A stretch of 64,000 nt of DNA from Chondrilla cf. caribensis (taxonomy: Eukaryota; Porifera; Demospongiae; Chondrillida; Chondrillidae). The stretch spans positions 325,001-389,000 of the forward strand of contig OZ026558.1 in assembly GCA_964020155.1 (NCBI GenBank). Reading direction: 5' to 3'. The first letter of the stretch is position 1; the number at the start of each line of letters is the position of its first letter. Under the pieces are notes generated by a model that worked only from the letters and a program-made list of their open reading frames with translations, searched no databases and was not told the DNA's origin. Of the stretch, positions 10,532 to 21,437 are shown piece after piece. The position numbers were made by a program, and so were the translations under genes.

Positions 10532-13500
10532 ATGGATGGGTCTCAAAGTGGATATTCCACACAATCCTATTCAAATGATCCATCTGGACTCTGGAAGCAT
10601 CAGTCTTCTTCAGGTGTGCCTCCACAAGTTGGTAATCAGCAGTATCCTCAGTCATATCACCATGTTGGGCCACCACAAACAGAAAGCCACACACAGCGAA
10701 CAAATCGACATGGACCGCAAAATCCTCAGCCAACTCCCAAACCCATGCAAATACAACCTGAACAACAGGCACATCAGCTTCCTCTAGGTGGAATGTTCTC
10801 AAGGTATTTATTATAATAGCTGATCATGCAATCATTATGATTGTTGTATAATAATTAGAGCACTATAGTAGTGTTTAGCAGTTTACAGTAAAACTGTTTT
10901 AGTAACTATTGACTATATTCTTGTCACTAATTTGCAGGGTTTGGGGATGGCTCACAGGCTGGTATGATCTTATTTTTTCATATCAATACTATGGTGTTTG
11001 TTTTGGATACATTATCTGTAATTGAAATCATAGGGGTCGGTCTCCACCTCAAGGCAGTGAACCACACATCATTGGTATTGAAAGCATCAAGATGTATCGT
11101 GGGGAATATGATTCATATCACAGTGATGATGAAAAACGTGTTGAACTTATTCGAAACATGTTAGTGAAGGTCAACATTTATATTCTATGCAATGTACTGT
11201 TCCTATGTTCATTACTTTTGTATAGGTTGCTTACAATAGTTGAACAAGTTTCGGAAATGAAAGAGGTTATTGGCGAAAGGTTAGTTTTAATGTATAATAG
11301 TATATATTTCTATAATTTTCTTTGCAACTGGTATAGCAGCTATGTATCTATGAACACACTATGTAATATTATTATAGATAACCCAGGGATTAAATTAAAT
11401 AATTGAAGGTGCCCTTTGGCTGCCCTTTCCACCTAGGGTATCACGTGGGTTAAAGTTGGATTGGTCTATTAGTGGTTCAGGTTGGAATTGTTCCGAATGA
11501 TGCACTATACATACATGCGCTTACAAGAATCTTGAAAGTTGACATGGGTCGCAGACAATCTTCAGGAACCTTGCAAAATTCAAACATGCAACAACATAAT
11601 ATGTGTGGGTGTGGGTGTGTTGTGTGCATATGTTTATGCATGTGTGCAAAATGTAAAATCAAAACATACCGTTAGGTCACTCTGCGTAGCACTGAAATCA
11701 GTCCTAGACATTTCGTATAATTGGCCACTCCCACATACAGGTTACCTGCAAAGACAAAATCTAGAGTTCAATAGAAATAGAGATTTTACAGTAGCATGCT
11801 TCATGCAAGTTAATTGAAAAATTGAAGCCAGGATTTATTGATATTATATTTGTCCTATAATCTTAACTCATTGCCACCCATTGTCAATGTCAGTTACAAT
11901 CACTGACGAAGGTGAGAGCTTTCTAGTAGCTACACACATAATATAAGTTGTATAATATGCTACAGGCAACAGACGGTGAATATGGTATATCAATCTGCTG
12001 GTGAAAACAATAAACATCTGCAGCAAGAAAATGGAATCCTTAGGTTAGAGTTGGAGGAGACTAAAGCAGAGGTGGTGAAGCTTCAACAACAGCTGAGAGG
12101 GTCAGTCCTTGCGTCATGATCAGTGCTATGCGGTACTATAATATTATGATAATAATATTATGAATCTTCCAATTGCTAAATATCAGAACTAGGACCAAGA
12201 TGGTGATCACTGCAAAAAAGCGTGGTGTCCTTCCTAATGAAGATAGGTCGGCAAATGAAAAAGCCATTAAGGACTATTTTAGTCAAAAGTTCCCTGCTTT
12301 CACGGATAATTATGATAGAGAAGCCACAAAAGCAAGGAAAGATTTTACAGAACTATTTGTTGTACGTTACAAGTCCGCAATATGTTGTGCATGTACATAT
12401 GATATACTTCTTTGATTAACCACACGTGAAAGATTACCTGTGTACATGGCCTATACCATTGTTCATAGGAATGCTTCAAGTATGCCCGTGAATATCTTGC
12501 TAAAAAAGTGGCTGAAGCAAAGCGCTATGGAATACATGTCCCTGAACAGTTGAAAGACCAGGATGACCTGGTGTGTTTCATATTAGTTTATTATAACATG
12601 ATACTATAATAATGTATATGTAACTATGTATATACTGGACAGTGCAGACATACATTGGCATAAGTCTGAAAATGTAATTACATAAATGCATATAATACGT
12701 ATAGCCTAGTATGTACATACATCTTATAATTTAATATGTAAACAGTAATGAATCTATAGTCAACTTGTAGCTGAGATTTGTTTCTAATACACAGAACAAA
12801 AGAGTCAAAGATGTTCATACTGCTGAAGTGTGGGTGGAGAGGAGTACAAAACCGCATTTTTGGGAAATATACCAGGCAGTCATGGAATTGAAAGGTACAA
12901 TGCTTCAAACTGAGATGAACCTAGAAGAAGAGTTGAAGAGCAAACTGCGTGAGGTTAGATTGAGTGTGGTTGTTTATATGGAGAAAGGTGGCCCTATAGA
13001 CTAGATAGGGGTGGTTGAAAGGTTAAAGGGGGAAAGGCCTGATATGCATCAACAAGCACAGAACATATGTATGCTGATGATTGAGGTCTCCCAGCTAATA
13101 CAGACTTTGGTCTTGTCAGCTGATTGGCACAAATCCAGTGATGTATTCTTAACAGATGTACACTGCTTGGCTAGCTGAGCATTTTTTGTGGTCACACGTA
13201 CACTAATACACAGCCACCTATTTGCTGGTCCTATACCAGATTAATCATTGATTGTATGTCACAAATTAATATCTGGTATAGTTAACTACTGTATAGTGGG
13301 AAATATTGGCGGAGGTTTTAATTTGGTGGTTTTGAAGTTTTCAGGAAATCCACCAAACTTTAAACCGATTCCAATTCAATACGTAATGTTGATAAAATAG
13401 TACAATCAAGGCTATGTAGAAGTAGTTACTAAAAAAGACCCATGCGTGAGTGTAGCACTCTTTCAAAGAAAGAACAGAGCAAGTTTGGGCAAATCTGCCT

Positions 13501-14199
13501 AATCTTGTACCTGCCAAATTTTCCTGCTATATGTTATATTATACCAAAGTCTTTGAGTTAGTGATATGATATTCACACACTGCATCTTACATCATATACA
13601 CTTAGTCTATTGATTTGGCTTGAGTATAGAGATATGAATCTCCTTTTATGCTAGTTTTGATTACTCTTTTGGACGATAAAGTACAAAGATGATATCTAAT
13701 TTACGATTTATCACATTTTTAGAAATTCGTGAATTTACTGGAGACCAAACAATACAAGTACCTGCGTCAAGTGAAGCATCGTGGTGACAATGTAGACCCC
13801 TCCACAGAACCCGGAGGAAAAAAACAGAAAGAAAAGCATACTCACCCTGATAAAAGGAAACCTGTTCCTGGCACCTCCAGTCGCCACGAAACACCAAAAA
13901 AAGAGGCTATGTCTGAAGTCAATCCTCATGCATCTGTCTTGGAGGGCTTTGTTACCACTACGATTGATAAGATTGTTCTGATGCTGTGTTTGCCTAATCC
14001 AATTCTTCCATCCACTCACCTGGAAAGTTTTGATTTAGATTGGGTTACCACTGATGCATCTGAGGACGATGTGCGTACAAGCCAACTTGCTGGTAAGAAA
14101 ATAGCTGCATACTACTCACCCATTTTAGTCACAGCTTCTGCAGGGATTGATGGCTATCGTGTATTTCAGAAAGGGATTGTGAACATAAAACGTCTCTAG
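10532..14199 (+). CDS. Novel coiled-coil protein, divergent partner of the HSPA12-like gene
   Basis: Eight exons with GT-AG introns and consistent phase: 10532-10803, 10938-10961, 11034-11279, 11966-12100, 12187-12361, 12469-12570, 12795-12953 and 13723-14199, about 529 residues. I do not recognise the family. The N-terminus is rich in Q, P, S and H. Exon 3 contains a hydrophobic stretch (VNIYILCNVLFLCSLLLY) that may be a membrane helix or a retained intron. Exon 4 is coiled-coil-like (LRLELEETKAEVVKLQQQL). The next exons are charged and helical. The last exon has a basic linker (KKQKEKHTHPDKRKP) and a compact C-terminus. The start at 10532 is chosen because copy 2 conserves MDG there and nothing upstream. 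The AG acceptors are clear and no frame break was found. Co-duplication with the HSPA12-like gene suggests shared expression or function. Confidence 0.75.
13285..13400 (+). mobile_element. GTATAGYGGGAAA-type repeat fragment in intron
   Basis: The last intron of the coiled-coil gene holds CTGTATAGTGGGAAATATT and GGTTTTAATTTGGTGG. The reverse complement of the same element is found at about 27935-28106 (CCGCTATACGG). It is likely a short non-autonomous DNA element; its borders are uncertain. Confidence 0.5.
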
Positions 14200-14608
14200 A
14201 ATGATGTTGTTTACAAGCATACACATGCACTAACATTAGTAACCCAGTATACTAATACTTTCTTTCAGTGGATGTACTTATTATTAATGGTTATTAGATT
14301 AAATTGATTATTGTATTGTTATATTTATGATGGAATTTGAAGTTATGCTTAGCCTTTGCACTTATAATTTAAAACTGGTAGCATGTGAAACTCATGGTTT
14401 GTATAATAGTTGTAATTAATATTTGAATCAACAATAATATAATTTATTATATTATTATAATGCTCCACGAAGACATTACATATTATAATCACGTATAATA
14501 TATATGACAAGACCACACCTGCAAATTAAACATAGTAATATGTACACCCACACACAAGGGGAGACATCCTCTGTACCAGACATTTACAGGTAGAGAATCC
14601 TTATATGT

Positions 14609-16279
14609 TTTTTTTTCAACTGTTATTATTATTATTTCGCCCTTGGGCAGGAATATAGGTATAAGAAATAATAAAATATTACATGATTTTTTAAAGTTGG
14701 TGATATCAATATCAGAGAAACAAAAGAAAGATAATCTAAATTTGGGTATGCATTACACAGATTAATGATGTAGCTTTGATTCAACGACAGTCCTATTAAA
14801 ACAATCTGGCAATCTTGTTGAATAGCGATATCTAGATCCTCTCAGACACATAATGGCAGATTGAATCAATGAAAAATTGAGTAAACATCTCATCCACTGA
14901 ATGACGGATTGATATGACTGTCTTCTCTTCTCGGCAATCATGGAGGCTAGACGTTTATAGAAAATCTCTGCAGATTTGCCCATGCCACCAGAGGTGCTAA
15001 AGATTACAGGTGTAAAGGAACCTTGTTCGATCTCAATTATTCTTTGTTCATAGCCTCGTCTCTTTATTCTTTCGTGATGTTTGTAGCAAGAAGAAATGGA
15101 GAACTTCTTATTCGATTGCGCGCTATGGTTAAAAACCTTTATATCGAAAAATGCGCTCTGATGTTGAACTCCCCAAAAACCTCCTGCACGAATATCAGCC
15201 CAAGCATTGTCTTCACTGTTTGCAGTAGCGTATCTAAGGGCCACTCCTTCTGTTGGTTGAAGAATCGGTTCGGTGGTAACATCTTGACATACTACTGATA
15301 GGAAACCTGCAGTGATATCTCTCAATTCATTATGACGATGAGTTGGGAAAGCACCTTTTGGGCAACTTAATGCGTGATCAACTGAGAAAGGCTCATCACA
15401 TGCATATTTTAGAGGCAAATTGTCTGGAAGCCATCCATATCGCAGACTGATGGCATCTTTAAAGGCGCTTCGATTCAAGGCAAATCCATACCTTTCAAGG
15501 GGAAGAGCGGTTAACCATATTGAGGCCCCCTTTTCTTTGGCAAATTCAACGGATCGCTTAAGCTTGTCATTGAGATTGAGGTTTGCTGCATCTGTCTCCC
15601 ATTTCTTTCTTCTATTCTGTCTAAGTGTTGTCTTCTTCTGCCTCATAAGAAGATCGAGATCCTCAGGAATGTCAAGCTTCTGTTGAATGATCAAGTTTAG
15701 GAGGGGCCCTGTAATTTCTTCAGAGTGTGAGAAATGGTCTTCACAAATCTTCGTTGGATTGATCAAGCCCATTCCCCCCAACCGACAGGGAAGGGCGAGC
15801 AAATCCCATTCAACGTCGGATATTTGGTTTCGCCCAGTAATTGCTGGAATAAACTTAAATCTGATGGGATCTTCTAGAGGGATTAGCTGCTTGGAAATGC
15901 TGGGTACTGTCCTCAATATGTATTGCCATTTACCCACTAACCCATGGGTGAAGGCAGAGTAGGCGGCATGTGGATCTCTTCTTCCGATGGATGACAATGC
16001 CTCAGGTTCTCCAGTCCATTCCTTAACTTTCTGTTCAACATATTCATGTACGAACTCAGGATTGCCCAGTGCAGCTCCCAAGTATTTTCGCCCACTGTTG
16101 GTGATGTTGACCCCACTTTGCTGAAACATTTTCTCAGCTTCTTGACATCTTTCTCCTTTGACCTGCAGCCACGTTTTCTTTGAATTTGGATAATATCCAT
16201 ATCTAGGACCGATGGTATTCAATTTATTCCACCATTCTTGAACATCCGATAAACTTCCACCTGCTGCCGAATCATCAGC
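14609..16279 (-). mobile_element. 5'-truncated LINE with 12-bp target-site duplication
   Basis: The insertion is flanked by identical ATCCTTATATGT at 14597-14608 and 16280-16291. Its 3' end (low coordinates) carries AATAATAATAATAACAG followed by a short poly-A, then the duplicated target. The element runs 5' to 3' on the minus strand for 1671 bp and starts inside the ADD catalytic motif of the reverse transcriptase, so most of the polymerase is missing. One long frame stays open to the end, which points to a recent insertion. Confidence 0.9.
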
Positions 16280-16303
16280 ATCCTTATATGTACATACTAG
16301 CAA
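14762..16303 (-). pseudogene. Reverse transcriptase C-terminal part with restriction-like endonuclease
   Basis: The open frame of 513 codons begins with a few host codons and enters the retroelement at DADDSAAGG, the remnant of the YADD polymerase active-site loop. It continues through thumb-like sequence (GPRYGYYPNSKKTWL). Near residues 300-330 is a zinc-knuckle-like stretch (ACDEPFSVDHALSC) followed by RHNELRD, and then ADIRAGGFW and AFFDIKVF. This order (Cys/His knuckle, RHN, D...DxK) resembles the C-terminal restriction-like endonuclease of R2-type non-LTR elements; the first cysteine of the knuckle appears to be lacking. Fingers, palm and any N-terminal domains are absent. It cannot support its own mobility. 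The apparent ATG at 16303 lies in host DNA upstream of the target duplication, so it is not the start of a real gene. Confidence 0.8.
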
Positions 16304-16309
16304 GAATTA

Positions 16310-16830
16310 ATTTGTTTGTGCACGTGTGCATAATATGAGTGTGCTTGTGTACTAAATGTTCAAGTATACCGCTACAGCGATTCGTATAGACTATAATATG
16401 TAGAAAAAATCCCCATGACAATAGATTGACAATCCTTCTGTTGAAATAGTGTGATATGTATATCAATATCCCTTTAGTTCAGCAAAATATGAATGAATAG
16501 ACAGCTGCAGCCGTAGCTAGGTAGCTAGCTACGTTACAAGACCTATGCATGCATGTATATCAACTTATAACTTACTATAATTTTATACTTATTATCAAAT
16601 CAATTGCTTGTACCTGATTATTATTATACAATAAATTAAATTATACTTATGTTAACGTTATTAATGCATGCCAATTATATTGATCTTATTTATGTAATTG
16701 AAACCTTAAGCTTAGCTACAACATAAATTGATTCCATAGCAATAACCAAAATCGTTCCTTTACTCTTCAGTACACAAATACACTTAATTCCTAAAGTCTC
16801 ATACTAATATATATATATTTCTAAACTGGA
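16310..16830. other. No gene recognised
   Basis: AT-rich sequence with short tracts and no exon, RNA gene or repeat family that I can support. Confidence 0.5.
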
Positions 16831-17900
16831 CGGACTACTAAAGGTATCTGATGGCATGATGGCAGTAACAATCTTGGAAGCCATTTTCTACGATGTGATA
16901 ACCATGTGACATCCTCCCTGGTGAACCAAGATACGTACTCCAACCATAGACCCTAAATACCGTAGAGTCTAAACCCTCAACACGGGGAAATGGCGGGTGT
17001 TGACGTCTACTCGGATCCATGCTCAGATCTAGATCTTCCGAGAACTGAGAAAGACGATAGGTGATGCCAACGTTGTTGTAGTCTGTTTCCTATCATTGTG
17101 CCCGGACCGCTCTGAGTATGTTTGTATCGTACAAAGAGAGAAACTATGTACTTGATGTCCAGGTACGATCAGGTTGATTATACCACAGATACTATGATTA
17201 TACCTACTATCACCAGTATTGGGTATTAACAAAGCCTTAATTTCGCTTGCTCAATATTAGGTAGCTAAGATGTGTTTATTTGGACACCACTTTTTAACTA
17301 CCTTAACACAGCTTTTGATTCTAATTTGTGTCTCCAGGTAGCTATGCGGGGATTGACTTGTGGTAAAACCCTAACCCAAAACTCAACATTATCACTGTTT
17401 GAGGTTCCCATCCCACATTGCCCCAGTGTCCCGAATCACCCCGTGTTACCCCATCTCTCTACTAGTTTCAGTTGGACTTGTATGGTTTGATTACTTTACA
17501 CCCATAGGTTTGGTGTCAGTTGTAGATCAGGCACCTCGAGCTCTGTGTGTGTTGTCTGCTCTTTAGTTGCTTTGAAAGTAGTAAGCACATCAAACCAGTT
17601 AACTCTCATGTCCCCTGTGTATGGATACTGGTGGTAGGATGTTGTATGCATTTGAAGGCTATTCCATTCAAATGCAAAATGTGTGATGTAGTGTGTCTCC
17701 AATTTGTTGTTGAGGATTGCAGTATTATAATATTTTGTCACCTGTGTGTGTTAGTGTGTGATTTTATTGTACATTATTCGTATTGTACATTATTCGTTAT
17801 TTATGTATCTTTAATGTTTTGTCACCATGCAATGGATCCAACAACTACAACTATTGATACCCACTACAAATGACCAATTTCCTGTTTCACCTTTCTAAAG
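16830..17900 (+). repeat. Repeat-family 5' module and following segment
   Basis: It carries GGAAGCCATTTTCTACG, GTGATAACCATGTGACATCC and AAATGGCGGGTGTTGACG, the recurring 5' module. In this copy a frame from ATGGCGGGTG (about 16989) stays open for about 24 codons (MAGVDVYSDP) to a possible donor (GATAG-gtgatg). Segments such as CCGAATCACCCCGTGTTACC and TTTGTCACC follow in the same order as in other units. No complete gene can be assembled downstream. Confidence 0.6.
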
Positions 17901-18126
17901 GTGATATTAAAGACGGAAAAATGTCTGTTGTCGAACTTGCCACAACAAAATCACCAAATATTTTACTGCTTGAATATGTATTGGTCTCAAATTGGTATTA
18001 ACTGAATCTTTGGTCAGAAGTAATTACAATGCTCAAAATGCAGAAATCGACTCATTTGGAGATGAGGACTGTCGGATTTCCCTAACGATCACATCAGTAT
18101 GCAGCGTAATGTACACACTGATAAAG

Positions 18127-18227
18127 ATATTCAAATACAGCTTCCACTTTCCTTCAATAGGAGCTCTCTCGGCATATTGCTCTGCTTCAGGTACATTCTT
18201 CTTGGACAGGTAAACATCAACAAATGG
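18127..18227 (-). pseudogene. VPS16-like penultimate exon fragment, inverted
   Basis: On the minus strand a TGCAG acceptor leads into PFVDVYLSKKNVPEAEQYAE and RAPIEGKWKLYL, nearly the same as the exon at 28742-28845. The end diverges after KLYLN, where the donor should be. It is an orphan exon with no neighbouring VPS16 exons in the same orientation, except a possible tail remnant near 19165-19220. Confidence 0.7.
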
Positions 18228-18628
18228 CTGCAATTGAAGAAGAAAGAGAACCAGGATCAATCTATGTGTCCATACATACATGACATACTGTATGACGTGT
18301 GTGTAGGTGCAGGTACACTATTGACAGGCTCTAGCTTGCTCTCATAGCAATACTCCAACTCATCATAGCAAACTAACAGCTAATTCTTACCCTATACTAC
18401 ACACAAGATCATGTTGGCAATGTGTACACTATGGTGTATACATACATATATTATGCATATCATAGAGAGATTGGCTGTTAAGCACATGCACTTATGACAG
18501 TAAGTGGAAAGGAATTATGCACCTAACAAATGGTATGCGCTTATCAAACGAATGGTGCCTATTGACACCCAGAGCATTGTATAGCTATAAGCATGTATCA
18601 GGTAGGAGAGAATGTAGCAAAATCAAGG

Positions 18629-18833
18629 TTACCGGAATGTGAAGAAGTTGTGTTCCTTCACGAAAGTGTTCAAAGCGAAATGTTTTGACATCTGGTACAA
18701 ATAGCTGTTGCAATATAAGTTCAATTCCAGCTTGGATTCTCGAGTGTAGCTCTTACGCACAGAGGTTGGCTTAGCTACTGAAACCCCACAGTTGAGGGTT
18801 GTCCGGACCATAGAAGCAGCTCTGGCCATGGTA
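18629..18833 (-). pseudogene. Possible ferritin-like first exon (orphan)
   Basis: Read from an ATG at about 18831 on the minus strand, the frame gives MARAASMVRTTLNCG and then SVRKSYTRESKLEL and YLYQMSKHFALNTFVKEHNFF. The spacing of R, Y, E, L and Y residues and the closing FF loosely recall helix A of ferritin, and the frame runs into a possible donor (CCG-gtaacc, about 18626-18631). No second exon with the EExxH-type iron ligands was found downstream. This may be a gene fragment or chance; treat it as weak. Confidence 0.22.
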
Positions 18834-19164
18834 CTATCATTTGCAAAAGAAACCAAAATTAATGTTGTAACCGTCGAAGCAAAAGAAACCAAATGTTGTA
18901 ACCGTCGAAACAATAATATTATATGCCTGACAGATTGACAGAGCATAGACTCTAGGTGGTCTATGGACAGAGTACACACATTGCATATGTGCTTCATTTA
19001 TATGGCTTTAGATAGACAAGAGACTATGTGCCTCATTTATAGGATGTGCTTAACAACCTGCCTCTATGGTATACATATACAGTATAACCACATATATAAT
19101 ATAATATAATAATAATTATAATTATAACAGTATGTATATGATGTATAATATTATTAAATATCTA

Positions 19165-19225
19165 CATTCATTACACATTACATGACGGGTCCCATGTAAC
19201 CCTCCTCTGTGGTTGCCATGAATAC
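19165..19225 (-). repeat. VPS16-like 3' flank remnant, inverted
   Basis: The reverse complement reads GGTTACATGGGACCCGTCATG preceded by GGCAACCACAGAGG, matching the tail at 24540-24592. Only the downstream flank is left. Confidence 0.55.
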
Positions 19226-19226
19226 T

Positions 19227-19237
19227 CCCCACACACA

Positions 19238-19277
<40 letters not shown>

Positions 19278-19310
19278 ATAGCACGCACACACACCATAGC
19301 ACGCACACAC
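19227..19310. repeat. CA microsatellite with GCACGCACACACACCATA variants
   Basis: About 25 CA units, followed by two short copies of a CACCATAGCACG interruption. Confidence 0.85.
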
Positions 19311-19388
19311 ACAGTATTTATTTAGATGCTCACATCATGTACATATATGTTAGCACACACACACATACACACAGAGTACAAACCTGAG

Positions 19389-19643
19389 ATGAAGATTGTT
19401 TCATAAGTTAGTTTACATCCACAGCTAGGTCTGGTCTAAATATCAGGTTGACACACACCCTCTCCCATGACCAATGCACGATGATACTAAGCATATTTTT
19501 TCCTATACTCTCCCATACATTAAGTATTGTGCTATGACCAAAATGTGGCCCCATAGCATCATCTTGATTAAACGTGGAGATGGGGACTGTTTCATAAGTT
19601 AGTTTACATCGACTGCTAGGTCTAGCTAAAATATCAGGTTGAG
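19389..19643. repeat. Direct repeat of about 60 bp, 186 bp apart
   Basis: TTTCATAAGTTAGTTTACATC with its flanks occurs at about 19407 and 19589, each followed by CTAGGTCT and ATATCAGGTTGA. No function is evident. The 19650-19930 stretch is AT-rich and without a gene. Confidence 0.65.
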
Positions 19644-20035
19644 TTTTATTCAATGTGTAATAACTATATTTTTTAATTGCAATTATGTGTAATATATGTA
19701 CATACCTGGATTTGTATATATACATATAACATATTATGCATAATATATTTATTTAATTGTGAATGTATATTATATTATCTGCAATATTATTATCTTTATT
19801 ATGCATATGTTATCGGTTTAACCCATTTTATTATAAATTTATATAAAATTACTGTATTTCTATCATGTAATATATTGAATGTAATTATCACATCACTAAT
19901 ACCATACCTTTTAATATTACATTCAAATTGAAGTGCCATTGATCAGAAAACAGAAGAGTCTAATACTGATCATTGATATTATAATAATTCCTTTAACAGA
20001 AGAAATGCTACTGCCTATTGTCATTGGTTCTATTC

Positions 20036-20135
20036 AACTACACAACACTACATTATGCTATACTAGTCCACACTATACTGAACTACACAACACTACATTA
20101 TGCTACACTAGCCCACACTATACTAAACTACACAC
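20036..20135. repeat. Two tandem copies of a roughly 46-bp repeat
   Basis: ACTACACAACACTACATTATG followed by a CTA-rich CCACACTATACT block is present twice in tandem, directly downstream of the RhiA-like stop codon. Confidence 0.75.
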
Positions 20136-20141
20136 AATTCT

Positions 20142-20792
20142 CTAATTCCCCACTGGCTGAGGTTGGCCAAGTATGACCTTGCCTCCTTCCTCGGACACTG
20201 TCACCGAATAGGTATTGCTTTCGTTAAATTGGAGTTCAACGGGGTCTCCGACTCTTATTCCCATCTTCAGATCCTGTCCCTCTTTGATTTGTCTGTAGGC
20301 ACTCACATAGTACACTGGAGTTGAGTCAAATATGGCTTGTTCCCCACCATTTACGTCACTCAGTCCTCCTGCTACTTTTTCATCGATGCCAAAGCTGATG
20401 GTTACAGGCTGATTAGTGTTGTTTGCCACCATCACCTGATCTTCAACTGAAAGCAGTTGAGCTTTCATCTTCGAAAATTCTTTCTGAGTCAATGCTCCAG
20501 CTGGTGAAGGTCGAATGTCAGGTACTCCCTGATTGAGATAGGCTTCATAATTAGAACCGAGTTCAGCAGGTATTGTCTTGAAACCTGTAAACGTTCCATT
20601 ATCAGGATCCCAGTTGCTCAATGAGACAGAGTAGTTCAGACTGAAGTCAACATTGGAAGGGCCGGATTTAGGGGGTATACCTCGAACTTGCCAGGCAACA
20701 CTAACAATTGAGGCAGGAAACTTCTTGTAAACGGCCATGTGGTAAGGATTACCACTCTTGTTGTAGAACTGGACTTTGTACGCCGCAGACAT
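20142..20792 (-). CDS. RhiA-like secreted or cytosolic protein, intronless
   Basis: A single clean frame of 216 residues. The pattern YKVQFYNKSGNPYHMAVY near the start, VSVAWQVRG, and DFSLNYSVSLSNW resembles the RhiA family, first known from the rhizosphere-expressed rhiABC genes of Rhizobium and also seen in some eukaryotes; the biochemical role of that family is not established. No signal peptide or membrane segment is visible. The composition is beta-rich with alternating hydrophobics, as in a small beta-sandwich. The gene has no intron and carries its own TATA box. Being an intronless gene of a family best known from bacteria, it could be an old horizontal acquisition, but base composition does not stand out. 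Family assignment is by pattern recognition and is moderate. Confidence 0.65.
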   Translation of the reverse strand: MSAAYKVQFYNKSGNPYHMAVYKKFPASIVSVAWQVRGIPPKSGPSNVDFSLNYSVSLSNWDPDNGTFTGFKTIPAELGSNYEAYLNQGVPDIRPSPAGALTQKEFSKMKAQLLSVEDQVMVANNTNQPVTISFGIDEKVAGGLSDVNGGEQAIFDSTPVYYVSAYRQIKEGQDLKMGIRVGDPVELQFNESNTYSVTVSEEGGKVILGQPQPVGN

Positions 20793-20850
20793 ATCGATCC
20801 CAATCAGACGTGTATTATTCGGACAATGACTTCCCAGTTACAACTCTGCC

Positions 20851-20860
20851 TTTTATACCT
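20851..20860 (-). promoter_or_regulatory. TATA box of the RhiA-like gene
   Basis: On the minus strand AGGTATAAAAGGCAG lies about 60 bp upstream of the ATG at 20792, a good match to the metazoan TATA consensus with a suitable distance for a short 5' leader. Confidence 0.6.
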
Positions 20861-20954
20861 GCTGCCAGGTATGAATCACAATAAGTCAATCACGATGACA
20901 TCACAATGATGTATATTCCTAAACCCTAACCCACAAGCTACATATACACACACA

Positions 20955-21437
20955 TCTACTGCTGTACACACATCACTACTAGCTGTACACACATCACTAC
21001 TAGCTGTACACACACCACTACTAGCTGTACACACATGCACTACTAGCTGTACACACACCACTACTAGCTGTACACACACCACTACTAGCTGTACACACAT
21101 CACTACTAGCTGTACACACATCACTACTAGCTGTACACACATCACTACTAGCTGTACACACACCACTACTATCTGTACACACACCACTACTAGCTGTACA
21201 CACACCACTACTAGCTGTACACACATCACTACTAGCTGTACACACTTCACTACTAGCTGTACACACATCACTACTAGCTGTCCACACACCACTACTAGCT
21301 GTACACACACCACTACCAGCTGTACACACACCACTACTAGCTGTACACACACCACTACTATCTGTACACACACCACTACTAGCTGTACACACACCACTAC
21401 TAGCTGTACACACATCACTACTAGCTGTACACACATC
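20955..21437 (-). repeat. 21-bp minisatellite array 1 (inverted orientation)
   Basis: About 23 copies of a 21-bp monomer. On the minus strand it reads GTACAGCTAGTAGTG, then G or A, then TGTGT. Variation is concentrated at the G/A position. Long ORFs here are products of the repeat, which is open in most frames. Confidence 0.95.

Noticed and set aside
16280..16303. ATG at 16303 as the start of a retroelement gene
   Set aside because: It lies in host DNA beyond the target-site duplication; the frame only happens to continue into the truncated element.
17360..17375. Further interstitial telomere repeats (also 20924 and 33898)
   Set aside because: Only one or two CCCTAA words, as expected by chance in AT-rich DNA; no sister copy shows an insertion.
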